Assembly (NCBI RefSeq): GCF_050271975.1
Contig: NZ_CP189850.1
Span: 992,001-1,056,000 of the forward strand
Origin: Litorimonas sp947503715
GTDB lineage: Bacteria > Pseudomonadota > Alphaproteobacteria > Caulobacterales > Maricaulaceae
DNA length: 64,000 bases
Direction: 5' to 3'
Shown here: piece after piece, positions 42,566-50,230 of the stretch
Numbering within the stretch: the stretch's first letter is position 1
Layout of the letters: each line of letters opens with the position of its first letter
Position numbers and translations under genes: made by a program
Notes under the pieces: generated by a model
Told to the model about the DNA's origin: nothing
The model's database searches: none
The model's input: the letters and a program-made list of their open reading frames with translations, nothing else

Positions 42566-42688
42566 TTACAGCTCCCACAAATCCGTCCGCCCGACGAAGG
42601 CTGGGGTCCAGAGTGCCGCGCGTTGTGACAAGCGCTGGATATCAGCCTTCGCTGATATCAGCAGGGTAGTGGGGTAAAATTCGGTCAT
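42566..42688 (-). CDS. Short repeat-derived reading frame 3 (40 codons)
   Basis: The palindromic repeat between nest genes 3 and 4 is open from an ATG that overlaps the stop of gene 3 (ATGA) to a TAA one base before gene 4. It begins MTEFYP; the first nine bases, ATGACCGAA, are identical to the first nine of ilvM. The middle reads ISAKADIQ and LWTPAF, the translation of the REP-like repeat. It may serve only to carry ribosomes across the repeat and not make a functional protein. Confidence 0.35.
   Translation of the reverse strand: MTEFYPTTLLISAKADIQRLSQRAALWTPAFVGRTDLWEL
42583..42664. repeat. REP-like palindromic repeat, copy A
   Basis: The most degraded of three copies within 900 bases. 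Shared core: GCTGGGGTCCAGA, then a variable 20-base middle, then GCGCTGGATATCAGCCTTCGCTGATAT in two parts. The ATATCAGC/GCTGATAT hairpin is intact, but the CCCCAGC arm of the first hairpin is mutated to CCGACG. Confidence 0.75.
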
Positions 42689-42897
42689 GATCTGTCTTTG
42701 ATAAAAATACTCATGAGCATAATTATGCCGAAGCCTGCTCCCAAAATGGTGCTGACAATCAAAATTATTTCAAAAATTGGATATTGCTTTCCATAATACA
42801 ATCCTTGCATCCACAACCAGTCGAAAGCCGCAAAATAAATAACAGCAGTTGCTAGAAGTAAGCCCACACCAATGAGCGATCTTTTCAACCTGCTCAC
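42685..42897 (-). CDS. Two-helix small membrane protein (ilvB-ilvM nest, gene 3)
   Basis: A 70-residue protein beginning MSRLKRSL (GTG start) with two transmembrane helices (about 8-28 and 42-63) and a short charged tail. Its start overlaps the end of repeat-derived frame 2 and follows a GGGG ribosome-binding stretch in what looks like a worn remnant of the ilvB 3' end. The overall plan, basic start - helix - loop of about 15 - helix - charged tail, is shared with nest genes 1 and 2, though the sequences are very different. Confidence 0.7.
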   Translation of the reverse strand: MSRLKRSLIGVGLLLATAVIYFAAFDWLWMQGLYYGKQYPIFEIILIVSTILGAGFGIIMLMSIFIKDRS

Positions 42898-43043
42898 TCT
42901 ACCGCCCCATCATTATTTCCGTTTATCCAAGCATGTCCGTCCACCCCAGCGTAGGTTGGGGTCCAGAACGCCATGCGTCGTGTCATGCGCTGGATATCAG
43001 CCTTCGTTGATATGGACGGGATGGTGAGTTGGATTTGCGTCAT
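42894..43043 (-). CDS. Short repeat-derived reading frame 2 (49 codons)
   Basis: Open from an ATG overlapping the stop of nest gene 2 to a TGA that overlaps the GTG start of nest gene 3. It starts ATGACGCAAATCCAAC, very like the ilvM start ATGACCGAACTCCAAC. The repeat part reads SISTKADIQ and FWTPTYAGV. The end (GATGGGGCGGTAG in sequence) resembles the last bases of ilvB (GATGGAGCGGTAG). A functional product is doubtful. Confidence 0.35.
   Translation of the reverse strand: MTQIQLTIPSISTKADIQRMTRRMAFWTPTYAGVDGHAWINGNNDGAVE
42935..43020. repeat. REP-like palindromic repeat, copy B
   Basis: Second of three copies. Hairpins CCCCAGCGTAGGTTGGGG and ATATCAGCCTTCGTTGATAT flank a middle part, with TCCAG/CTGGA of the two halves able to pair, giving a nested cruciform. 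It lies between nest genes 2 and 3. Confidence 0.8.
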
Positions 43044-43288
43044 GGTGTTTTAGATTTTTTTTTAATTTTATATAATTTACGTATACAAAAGAACGCGACT
43101 AAAAAAGGTGGTAGAACAAGTATTAAAAACCAAACAATATTGTTTGCTAAGCTAAATTGATAGTTTACGCCCTCTTCCATTCGCGAAATGTCGTTGAAAA
43201 TCGACATTAATATCATTCCAAAAGCAACTGCTGCTATCGCGAGCACTAGGAATGACCCAATAACAATTTTCTTTTTCCTATTCGACAC
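43040..43288 (-). CDS. Two-helix small membrane protein (ilvB-ilvM nest, gene 2)
   Basis: An 82-residue protein starting MSNRKKKIV with a GTG codon directly abutting the stop of repeat-derived frame 1. Two helices (about 8-28 and 48-70) and a lysine-rich tail KLYKIKKKSK are visible. The ribosome binding site GGAG, six bases before the GTG, lies inside the duplicated copy of the ilvB 3' end. The gene is very AT-rich compared with ilvB. No family recognised. Confidence 0.72.
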   Translation of the reverse strand: MSNRKKKIVIGSFLVLAIAAVAFGMILMSIFNDISRMEEGVNYQFSLANNIVWFLILVLPPFLVAFFCIRKLYKIKKKSKTP

Positions 43289-43462
43289 CTATCGCTCCAT
43301 CATGTCAGCATTGCTCCACCCCGGCGGGACGAGCAGCCAGACATTACCATTTGTCCCGATCACCCCAGCGAAGGCTGGGGTCCAGAGCGTCATGCGCGGT
43401 GATAAGCTCTGGATACCAGCCTTTGCTGGTATGGACGGTTTTATGGGGGTGAGACAAGTCAT
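43289..43462 (-). CDS. Short repeat-derived reading frame 1 ending in a second copy of the IlvB C-terminus
   Basis: A 57-codon frame that starts with an ATG overlapping the stop of nest gene 1, reads through the palindromic repeat (SIPAKAGIQ ... LWTPAFAGV) and ends with NVWLLVPPGWSNADMMER. The true IlvB ends NVWPLVPPGRSNADMMER, so 16 of the last 18 residues match, and the DNA of 43289-43352 aligns with 43710-43773 at roughly four bases in five by eye. It is therefore a duplicated fragment of ilvB joined to a repeat. Whether the peptide is stable is unknown. Confidence 0.45.
   Translation of the reverse strand: MTCLTPIKPSIPAKAGIQSLSPRMTLWTPAFAGVIGTNGNVWLLVPPGWSNADMMER
43352..43438. repeat. 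REP-like palindromic repeat, copy C
   Basis: The best preserved copy: CCCCAGCGAAGGCTGGGG hairpin, then TCCAGAGC ... GCTCTGGA able to pair, then ATACCAGCCTTTGCTGGTAT hairpin. It lies between nest gene 1 and the duplicated ilvB tail. Elements of this type (translated IPAKAGIQ) are widespread in proteobacteria. Confidence 0.85.
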
Positions 43463-43707
43463 GACACTAATTTCTTAGAAACAGATTTGTATAGCCAGAT
43501 AGGAATAAGACTTAAACAAACTGGAATGCCTACGGATAGAATAATGACTATCGACCAGAACTTCCATCCGAGTTTATCGTCGACATCAAATGTCATTCCT
43601 AAGACAAAATGATAAGAAAATACTATGAGAAGGCCGACAATCCCAAACAGGACCGCCAGAAAAGAGTATAGCCATGGCGAAGTGAAAAATCGTTTGATTT
43701 CAGACAC
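43459..43707 (-). CDS. Two-helix small membrane protein (ilvB-ilvM nest, gene 1)
   Basis: An 82-residue protein starting MSEIKRFF with GTG two bases after the ilvB stop; its ribosome binding site GGAG is part of the ilvB 3' end. Two transmembrane helices (about 12-34 and 48-72) and a basic tail are visible. It ends in an ATGA overlap with repeat-derived frame 1. AT-rich relative to ilvB. No family recognised; the compact two-helix plan is reminiscent of immunity-type or regulatory small membrane proteins, which is only an analogy. Confidence 0.72.
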   Translation of the reverse strand: MSEIKRFFTSPWLYSFLAVLFGIVGLLIVFSYHFVLGMTFDVDDKLGWKFWSIVIILSVGIPVCLSLIPIWLYKSVSKKLVS

Positions 43708-43709
43708 CG

Positions 43710-45446
43710 CTACCGCTCCATCATGTCGGCATTGCTCCGACCGGGTGGGACCAATGGCCAGACATTCTCGTTCGGATCGATTTTCACGTGCATGAGGACG
43801 GGGCCGTCTGTTTTTAGCAGGCGGTCAATTCCGGCATCCATTTCGTCGGCTGTGTTGACGGTGAACGCATCGATTTGAAACGCTTTGGCGACTAATGCGA
43901 AGTCCGGATTGTCATCCAAATTTGTCTCGGAATAATTTTTGTCAAAAAAGACTTCCTGCCACTGCCGCACCATGCCGAGCACGGAATTATCCAGCAGGAC
44001 GATTTTGAGCGGAATGCCGTAGCGGTTCAGCGTGGCAAGTTCTTGAATATTCATCATGATGGAGCCGTCACCGGAGACCGTAATGACGGTGCGTTCCGGT
44101 GCACCGAGTTTTGCGCCGAGGCCTGCGGGCAGGCCAAAGCCCATCGTGCCGAGACCGCCGGAGGTGATGTGGTCTTTCGGTTCGTCAAAATAGCAATGTT
44201 GCGCAACCCACATTTGATGCTGGCCCACATCACAGGTGAAGATGGCGCTATCATCCGCTCGGCGGGAGAGATCGTGCAATAGTTTCGGCGCATAGACGCC
44301 GGGTGAGGCTTTGGCCTGTGCGCCCGCATAATCCCATTCATGTTCCGTGCGACGGCCATAGCAGAGTTCGGTCCACTCACTGATATTCGGCGCGGCGCCT
44401 CCGTCAAATGGGTCGAGCGCGGCGAGGTTTTTCTTGAGGCTTCCGTCGAGGCCGACATTCACGCGACGGAGTTTATTTATTTCCGCAACATCAATATCCA
44501 TATGAATGACTTTGGCATCCGGCGCGAAAGTGTCGAGTTTGCCTGTCGCGCGGTCATCGAAACGCGCGCCGACAACGATTAACAGGTCACATTCCTGCAC
44601 CGCGAAATTGGCGGCTTTTAATCCGTGCATGCCCAACATGCCGAGATAATTGGGATGGTCAGATGGTAGGGCGCCCAGACCCTTCAGGGTTGAGACCCCC
44701 GGAATTTGGGTGCGCTCAACGAGTTCCCGTAATTCCGCCACGCCGTCACCCTGAGCCACACCGCCACCAATATAGAAGAGCGGTTTTTTGGCATCGCGCA
44801 TCAGTGCTTCCGCTTTTTCAAGCTCGGCGCTCTGGCCCATTTCCGGCTTTTGCTTCGGGTAGGGTCGCCATTTATGACGCTGCGTTGTCAGGGCGTTTTG
44901 GACGTCTTTTGGAATATCGATCAGCACGGGACCGGGTCTACCTTCTGCGGCGATGAAATAGGCCTCGGCAATCATCCCGGGCAGGTCCGCCGGGTCGCGC
45001 ACGATATAGCTGTGCTTCACAATCGGCATGGTGATGCCGATAATATCGACTTCCTGGAAGGCGTCTGTTCCCATCAAATTTGTTGGGACCTGTCCCGTGA
45101 CAAAGACCACGGGCACAGAGTCGAGATAGGCATCCGCAATCGCGGTGACGAGGTTCGTGGCACCTGGTCCGGAGGTCGCAAAGGCTGTCCCGACTTTGCC
45201 CGTCGCCCGCGCATAACCAATTGCCGCCATGCCGCAGCCCTGCTCGTGCCGGCAGAGGATGTGGCGCAGTTGCGGGTAATTCGGCAATTCGTCATAGACG
45301 GGCATGATCGCCCCGCCGGGATAGCCGAAAATCAGATCCACACCCTGAGCCGCAATTGATTCCAGCAGAAGCTTAGAGCCGGATTTCGGCTCGCGATCCG
45401 CGAGGATTTCTGTCTGCTGACGGTCAAATTGTGTGGCTGTGGTCAT
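43710..45446 (-). CDS. ilvB: Acetolactate synthase large subunit
   Basis: Thiamine-diphosphate/FAD enzyme forming acetolactate and acetohydroxybutyrate, the first common step of branched-chain synthesis. At 578 residues it has the N-terminal GADLIFGYPGGAIMP-like motif (here GVDLIFGYPGGAIMPVYD), the catalytic glutamate in RHEQGCGMAAIGYARATGKVG near residue 65, the FAD-domain ARFDDRATG and the ThDP motif GDGSIMMNIQELATLNRYGIPLK near 450. It lies 43 bases after ilvC. Its last 18 codons recur downstream as part of a repeat-derived frame. Confidence 0.97.
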   Translation of the reverse strand: MTTATQFDRQQTEILADREPKSGSKLLLESIAAQGVDLIFGYPGGAIMPVYDELPNYPQLRHILCRHEQGCGMAAIGYARATGKVGTAFATSGPGATNLVTAIADAYLDSVPVVFVTGQVPTNLMGTDAFQEVDIIGITMPIVKHSYIVRDPADLPGMIAEAYFIAAEGRPGPVLIDIPKDVQNALTTQRHKWRPYPKQKPEMGQSAELEKAEALMRDAKKPLFYIGGGVAQGDGVAELRELVERTQIPGVSTLKGLGALPSDHPNYLGMLGMHGLKAANFAVQECDLLIVVGARFDDRATGKLDTFAPDAKVIHMDIDVAEINKLRRVNVGLDGSLKKNLAALDPFDGGAAPNISEWTELCYGRRTEHEWDYAGAQAKASPGVYAPKLLHDLSRRADDSAIFTCDVGQHQMWVAQHCYFDEPKDHITSGGLGTMGFGLPAGLGAKLGAPERTVITVSGDGSIMMNIQELATLNRYGIPLKIVLLDNSVLGMVRQWQEVFFDKNYSETNLDDNPDFALVAKAFQIDAFTVNTADEMDAGIDRLLKTDGPVLMHVKIDPNENVWPLVPPGRSNADMMER

Positions 45447-45489
45447 GGTGTTTTCTCAGTTTGCGTAAATTTACCTGCAGAAAAATACT

Positions 45490-46518
45490 CTAATTCACAT
45501 CCTTATCGATGATCTTATTCGCGGAAATCCACGGCATCATCTCGCGGAGTTTTGCGCCGACTATTTCAATCGAATGTTTTTCCGTATTGCGACGACGGGC
45601 TGTCATGCTGGGATAGCCGAGCGCGCCTTCTTGGATGAAGGATTTTGCGTAATCGCCGTTCTGGATATTCTTCAACGCGGTGCGCATGGCTTCGCGGGAG
45701 CTGTCATTGATAACAGCTTCGCCCGTGACGTATTCGCCATATTCCGCATTATTGGAGATCGAATAATTCATGTTGGCGATGCCGCCTTCATAAATCAAAT
45801 CGACAATGAGTTTGGTCTCATGCAGACATTCGAAATAGGCGAGCTCCGGCGGATAACCGGCTTCGGTCAGAGTTTCATATCCCATTTTAATGAGTTCCAC
45901 GACACCGCCGCACAGAACGGCCTGCTCACCAAACAAGTCAGTCTCTGTCTCGTCGCCAAAAGTCGTGTGAATGATGGCCGTGCGGCCACCACCAATGGCG
46001 GAGGCATAGGATTTGGCGACTTCCAGCGCGTGTCCGCCATTGGCGTCTTGTGCCACGGCGATGAGGTCGGGAATACCGCGACCATTCTCGAACTCGTTCC
46101 GGACCGTGTGACCCGGCGCTTTGGGCGCAATCATGATAACATCCAGATCGCGGCGCGGTGCGATTTGACCGTAATGAATGGCAAAGCCGTGACCAAACGC
46201 AAGGGCGGCGCCCTCTTTCAAATTCGGCTCAATATCTTCGCGGTAAATGCGGGCTTGCAACTCGTCCGGCGTCAGGACCATCACGACATCCGCGCCTTTG
46301 ACGGCATCGGCTGTCGCTTTGACAGGCAACCCATCCGCGATGACTTTCTTATTCGTTGAACTGTCAGGACGCAGGCCGACAACAACGTCCACACCGCTAT
46401 CTTTCAGGTTCAGCGCATGGGCGCGACCTTGCGAGCCATAGCCGAGAATGGCGACTTTCTTTTTCTTGATGATCGAGAGATCGCAATCTTTATCATAATA
46501 GATATCGAGTGATGACAT
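45490..46518 (-). CDS. ilvC: Ketol-acid reductoisomerase, class I
   Basis: NADPH- and Mg-dependent enzyme for the second common step of branched-chain synthesis. The 342-residue length identifies the short class I form. The nucleotide-binding loop is AILGYGSQGRAHALNLKDSG near residues 24-44; catalytic metal ligands lie in FGDETETDLFGEQAVLCGG near residue 190 and in the C-terminal knot (CLHETKLIVDLIYEGG, YSISNNAEYGEY). It follows ilvD with a 30-base gap. Confidence 0.97.
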   Translation of the reverse strand: MSSLDIYYDKDCDLSIIKKKKVAILGYGSQGRAHALNLKDSGVDVVVGLRPDSSTNKKVIADGLPVKATADAVKGADVVMVLTPDELQARIYREDIEPNLKEGAALAFGHGFAIHYGQIAPRRDLDVIMIAPKAPGHTVRNEFENGRGIPDLIAVAQDANGGHALEVAKSYASAIGGGRTAIIHTTFGDETETDLFGEQAVLCGGVVELIKMGYETLTEAGYPPELAYFECLHETKLIVDLIYEGGIANMNYSISNNAEYGEYVTGEAVINDSSREAMRTALKNIQNGDYAKSFIQEGALGYPSMTARRRNTEKHSIEIVGAKLREMMPWISANKIIDKDVN

Positions 46519-46548
46519 GATGGTGGTCCTTAAGAGTCTGGAATAGAG

Positions 46549-48213
46549 TTATTTAAATGGGAAAGAGGTAATCGCGCCTTTGGACGCGGAGCCGACGAGT
46601 TTGGCGAATTTGGCATATGCGCCGGAGGGATATTTGGGCGTAGGTGGCGTCCAGCTTTTGGCCCGTTCCGCGAGGTCAGCCGCGACATTGATCGTCTGCG
46701 CCTCAACATCAATCGTAATTTTATCGCCGTCGCGCACATGGGCGATGGGTCCGCCATGCGCCGCTTCGGGGGCGACGTGACCGATGACAAAGCCGTAGCT
46801 CGCGCCGGAGAAACGGCCGTCCGTGATAAGAGCAACATGATCGGCAAGATCTTGTCCGACGAGGGCGGCTGTCACGCCGAGCATTTCCCGCATACCGGGG
46901 CCGCCTGCGGGACCTTCATTGCGGATGATGACGACATCGCCTTTTTTGATTCCATTATTTTGCACGACTTCGAAACAGGCTTCCTCGGATTCGAACACGC
47001 GGGCCGTGCCCTCAAAGAAGAGCGCGCCATGTCCGGCCAATTTCACGACGCAACCTTCCGGCGCGAGGTCACCATAAAGAATGCCGTACCCCCCGCGCGA
47101 TTTTACGGGGTCGTCAAATGTACGAACGACGTCTTGACCGTCAGTCTCTTTGGCATCGAGAATTTCTTCAAACAGGCTGCGGCCGGTCACAGTCGGCTGA
47201 TCGTCAATCATGCCCGCTTCAACGAGGCGCTGCCCGATCAGGCCGGACCCGCCGGCGGCATAGAGATCAAAGGCCATATATTTCCCGCCGGGTTTCAAAT
47301 CGCCGATAACGGGGGTGGAGCGGGAGATGGCGTCAAAGGCGTCAATCTCAAATCCTTCGACTTCGGCCTCACTCGCAATGGCGAGCAAATGCAAAATCGC
47401 ATTGGTCGAGGCCGCCGTCGCGGACAGAGCAATCGCGGCATTCATCAGGGATTTCTGTGTGATCATCTCGCGGGGCAGACGGTTTTCTTTCACACAATCG
47501 ACCACAATTTGTCCGGCACGATAGGCGCTCTTATGTTTGTCCTCATCAATGGCGGGGACATCATTCGCGCCCATGGGGGACAGGCCGAGAAAGGTCATGG
47601 CCATGGCCATGGAATTGGCCGTGAATTGACCGCCACAGGCACCCGCACCGGGGCAGGCGGCTTTCTCAATCTCTTTTAATTCCGCGTCGTCAATAATACC
47701 TGCGGCACAGGCGCCGACGGCTTCAAACACGTCCTGCACGGACAGGTCTTTGCCCTTGTGATGGCCGGGCATGATGGAGCCGCCATAAAGGACAACGCCG
47801 GGAATATTCATCCGCGCGAGCGCCATACCCGCCGCCGGAATTGTTTTGTCACAGGCCACGAGAATAATCACGCCGTCCAAAGAGTGACCCTTCACGGCCA
47901 GTTCAATGGAATCGCAAATGACTTCGCGGGACATCAGGGAGGCGCGCATACCCTCACTGCCCATCGTGATACCGTCACTGACGGCGATTGAATTGAAATC
48001 GACGGGCGTGCCCCCAGCAGCACGGATACCGGCACGGACGGGAACGGCCAGCTTATCGAGGTCCATGTTGCACGGCCCCATATTCGTCCATGTATTGAAC
48101 AGGGCGATGATTGGGCCTTCAAAATTTTCGTCATCCATACCCGTGGCACGCAACATCGCCCGTGCGGCGGCGCGGCTGGGTCCTTTGACGATGGCATCAC
48201 TTCGTTTCGACAT
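46549..48213 (-). CDS. ilvD: Dihydroxy-acid dehydratase
   Basis: Iron-sulfur enzyme for the third common step of branched-chain synthesis. The ATG at 48213 gives 554 residues, the usual size of the shorter IlvD class. Signatures are SREVICDSIELAVKGH, ILVACDKTIPAAGMALAR (cluster cysteine and KT motif) and GACGGQFTANSMAMAMTFLG near residue 190, plus the C-terminal LITDGRFSGASYGFVIGHVAPEA. It is the first enzyme gene of the operon and starts 24 bases beyond a hairpin terminator preceded by a leader ORF. Confidence 0.97.
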   Translation of the reverse strand: MSKRSDAIVKGPSRAAARAMLRATGMDDENFEGPIIALFNTWTNMGPCNMDLDKLAVPVRAGIRAAGGTPVDFNSIAVSDGITMGSEGMRASLMSREVICDSIELAVKGHSLDGVIILVACDKTIPAAGMALARMNIPGVVLYGGSIMPGHHKGKDLSVQDVFEAVGACAAGIIDDAELKEIEKAACPGAGACGGQFTANSMAMAMTFLGLSPMGANDVPAIDEDKHKSAYRAGQIVVDCVKENRLPREMITQKSLMNAAIALSATAASTNAILHLLAIASEAEVEGFEIDAFDAISRSTPVIGDLKPGGKYMAFDLYAAGGSGLIGQRLVEAGMIDDQPTVTGRSLFEEILDAKETDGQDVVRTFDDPVKSRGGYGILYGDLAPEGCVVKLAGHGALFFEGTARVFESEEACFEVVQNNGIKKGDVVIIRNEGPAGGPGMREMLGVTAALVGQDLADHVALITDGRFSGASYGFVIGHVAPEAAHGGPIAHVRDGDKITIDVEAQTINVAADLAERAKSWTPPTPKYPSGAYAKFAKLVGSASKGAITSFPFK

Positions 48214-48236
48214 ATTCAATCCCAAGTCCCAAACAT

Positions 48237-48266
48237 AAAAAAACCCGCTTCCTCTCGGAGCGGGTG
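48237..48266 (-). terminator. Intrinsic terminator (attenuator) between leader ORF and ilvD
   Basis: On the minus strand a 7-bp perfect stem ACCCGCT/AGCGGGT, extended by a CC/GG pair within the loop, is followed by seven or eight T residues. It begins about 24 bases after the leader ORF stop and ends 24 bases before the ilvD ATG, leaving no room for a conventional promoter between terminator and gene. Confidence 0.85.
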
Positions 48267-48288
48267 GTTCATGCTAGGAATGTTTCCT

Positions 48289-48438
48289 TCACATAAGTCC
48301 CGCAGGTCGCCCAATCAGGACGACGACCGATACAAGAATGAGAAGAAGCAGTCCGCCGATGAGGGCGGTGTCGTTGGAGACCGTCTGCTGACGCGTCGCA
48401 ACTTTCACTTTGATCTCGTTATCCTGATACGGGTTCAT
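48289..48438 (-). CDS. ilvL: Branched-chain-rich leader ORF upstream of ilvD (49 codons)
   Basis: A small ORF beginning MNPYQDNEIKVK with an AAGGA site eight bases before its ATG. In its last 24 codons, 15 are Leu, Ile or Val (the core reads LIGGLLLLILVSVVVLIG), and it stops shortly before the terminator at 48237-48266. This is the architecture of a classical ilv attenuator: ribosome stalling at Leu/Ile/Val codons would prevent terminator formation. The same stretch could instead be a single transmembrane helix of a small membrane protein, given how many such genes are in this operon; the two roles are not exclusive. Confidence 0.75.
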   Translation of the reverse strand: MNPYQDNEIKVKVATRQQTVSNDTALIGGLLLLILVSVVVLIGRPAGLM

Positions 48439-48445
48439 ATCTATC

Positions 48446-48474
48446 CTTAAAGCGAGTGTCGGTTAACGAGTCAA
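48446..48474 (-). promoter_or_regulatory. Candidate promoter of the branched-chain operon
   Basis: TTGACT (48474-48469) and TTTAAG (48451-48446) are separated by 17 bases, upstream of the leader ORF and downstream of the metB stop. The -10 overlaps the leader ribosome binding site, so the predicted start would give an almost leaderless RNA; an alternative promoter farther upstream (to 48550) is possible. Confidence 0.3.
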
Positions 48475-48550
48475 GCGCTCACCCTCAAGCGAAAAATTTG
48501 CGTCAACTGCGGAAAATTGGGTCAGTCTGCAGTCAATATAAGTCGCAAAA

Positions 48551-49699
48551 TTATGAAACGGCAGAAAATCCTTTCGTCAAATCGGCCAAAAGGTCGTCTA
48601 TTGCTTCGATACCTACGGAAAGACGCAGCAAACCGTCGCTAATTCCAGCTTCGCGCCGCGCAGATTCCGCCATGCCGCGATGGGTCATGGTCTCAGGTAC
48701 ACAGATGAGACTCTCGACACCGCCGAGCGAGGCCGCGAGTTTGAAGATGGAGAGGGCTTCGCAGAACTGCGTGGCCGCGTCCAAGCCGCCCTCTATCTCG
48801 AAAGATAGCATCGCACCGGGTCCGGATTGTTGGGCTTGGATGATCTTATATTGCGGGTGCGAGGGGAGAGCGGGCGAGTAAACCGTTTTGACCTGTGACT
48901 GCGTGTCGAGGAATTTTGCTATCGCGGTCGCATTGGCTTCCGCCGCGTCGAGGCGCAGGGCTAGGGTCCGCAATCCGCGCAGGGTCTGGTGACAGTCAAA
49001 GGCGCTCGCCGTGACGCCCGTACAATTCGCCCACCAAGCGAGTTTTTCGGCGTGGTCTTCCGATTTCGCCACAACGCAGCCGCCAATAATATCGCTATGG
49101 CCATTGATATATTTCGTCGTCGATTGCACCGCGATATCCGCACCGAGGTCGAACGGGCGCAAGCGGAGGGGCGAAAGGAATGTGTTGTCGACGACACTGA
49201 TCGCGCCTGCAGCTTTCACGGCCGCACAGATCGCCTTTACATCCACGACCCGCATCAGGGGATTTGATGGGCTCTCTATCATGACGAGGGCAGGTGATTT
49301 CGCGAGGGCGGCTTGTAAAGCCTTTTCATCCGATTGATCTATAAACTCGACACGAATGCGACCTTGTTCCGCGCGGTGCGTCAGCAGGCGGTGCGTTCCG
49401 CCATAACAATCATGCGGCGCAATCACGAGGTCATCCGCCTGAATCAAGTTCAGCGTTAGGTCGAGCGCAGACATCCCCGAAGATGTGACAACCGCTCCCG
49501 CGCCGCCATCTAACTCGGCCAGCGTTTCGGCCAATCCGTCGCGGTTCGGATTATTCGTCCGCCCATAATCATAAATGCCCTTCTCCGACGGGCTGGGCCA
49601 GAGATAGGTCGAGGAGAGATAGAGCGGCGGCGGAACCGAGCCATGGGCGGGGTCAGCGCCGATCTGCGCTTGGACGATTTTGGTTTTGGGGTCAGTCAT
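48551..49699 (-). CDS. metB: Cystathionine gamma-synthase / Cys-Met metabolism PLP enzyme
   Basis: A 382-residue trans-sulfuration-family PLP enzyme. The Schiff-base lysine is K196 in VQSTTKYINGHSDIIGG; the phosphate-binding turn is TSSGMSALDLTL near residue 73 and YGRTNNPNRD lies near residue 45. Sequence alone does not cleanly separate gamma-synthase from beta-lyase or O-acylhomoserine sulfhydrylase; linkage to metX, which supplies acylhomoserine, favours gamma-synthase or sulfhydrylase. Its start overlaps the preceding small membrane-protein gene by eight bases. Confidence 0.9.
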   Translation of the reverse strand: MTDPKTKIVQAQIGADPAHGSVPPPLYLSSTYLWPSPSEKGIYDYGRTNNPNRDGLAETLAELDGGAGAVVTSSGMSALDLTLNLIQADDLVIAPHDCYGGTHRLLTHRAEQGRIRVEFIDQSDEKALQAALAKSPALVMIESPSNPLMRVVDVKAICAAVKAAGAISVVDNTFLSPLRLRPFDLGADIAVQSTTKYINGHSDIIGGCVVAKSEDHAEKLAWWANCTGVTASAFDCHQTLRGLRTLALRLDAAEANATAIAKFLDTQSQVKTVYSPALPSHPQYKIIQAQQSGPGAMLSFEIEGGLDAATQFCEALSIFKLAASLGGVESLICVPETMTHRGMAESARREAGISDGLLRLSVGIEAIDDLLADLTKGFSAVS

Positions 49700-49955
49700 C
49701 AGACTTCCAATCAGGGTCAGATTTATAAGCGAAATTGAAAGAGCGGGAAATTGCGTAAAGAACTATAATAACTGTTCCAGAAATGAGTGCCCCGAAAAAT
49801 AAAGCGATTACAACAATTCCGACTGCACCATTCGGCTCATATCCGCTTAGCCTCCAACAGAGAGTGATAATCAGTAAAATTATTGTCAGGCATAGAAGAA
49901 GCCAGAAAAATAATTTCGAGCTTTTTGAAAGCATTTGTCCTAATTGATTCAACAT
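49692..49955 (-). CDS. Two-helix small membrane protein (metX-metB nest, gene 3)
   Basis: An 87-residue protein with two strong transmembrane helices (about 14-34 and 44-68) and an acidic tail ending SDPDWKSDD. It begins by sharing a base with the stop of the preceding gene (TAATG) and overlaps the metB start by eight bases. AT-rich compared with metX and metB. No family recognised. Confidence 0.72.
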   Translation of the reverse strand: MLNQLGQMLSKSSKLFFWLLLCLTIILLIITLCWRLSGYEPNGAVGIVVIALFFGALISGTVIIVLYAISRSFNFAYKSDPDWKSDD

Positions 49956-50230
49956 TATCGCTCTTTTAGACTTTGTCGCTTTGACAGAATTTTTCGATTT
50001 CTTTGATTAGATTTCCATGTCCGATAGAAAATCCATACCGCCAATAATAACCCAAAAATAACAGCAGCATATCCGGCATAAAGGGCCGCAATTTGAAGAC
50101 GCTCAGCCCAGCTATAACCTTCCGCTTCAGTCCCAACAGCAAAGAGTATAAGAATGATAGTTGTGATTATCATCCAGAGAAAGGTGACACAGCGAACTGT
50201 CAGCCAGAGGAAACTAATGAGTGCTCTCAT
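49955..50230 (-). CDS. Two-helix small membrane protein (metX-metB nest, gene 2)
   Basis: A 91-residue protein with two hydrophobic helices (about 5-32 and 47-70) and a strongly basic C-terminus (RTWKSNQRNRKILSKRQSLKER). It is coupled on both sides, by an ATGA overlap upstream and a TAATG junction downstream. No family recognised; base composition is unlike the flanking enzymes. Confidence 0.72.
   Translation of the reverse strand: MRALISFLWLTVRCVTFLWMIITTIILILFAVGTEAEGYSWAERLQIAALYAGYAAVIFGLLLAVWIFYRTWKSNQRNRKILSKRQSLKER

Noticed and set aside
42566..43462. Interpretation of the ilvB-ilvM nest as an integron cassette array
   Set aside because: I found no GTTRRRY-type core sites flanking the cassettes and no integrase gene in the window; the palindromes are REP-like, and the cassettes carry duplicated ends of ilv genes instead.
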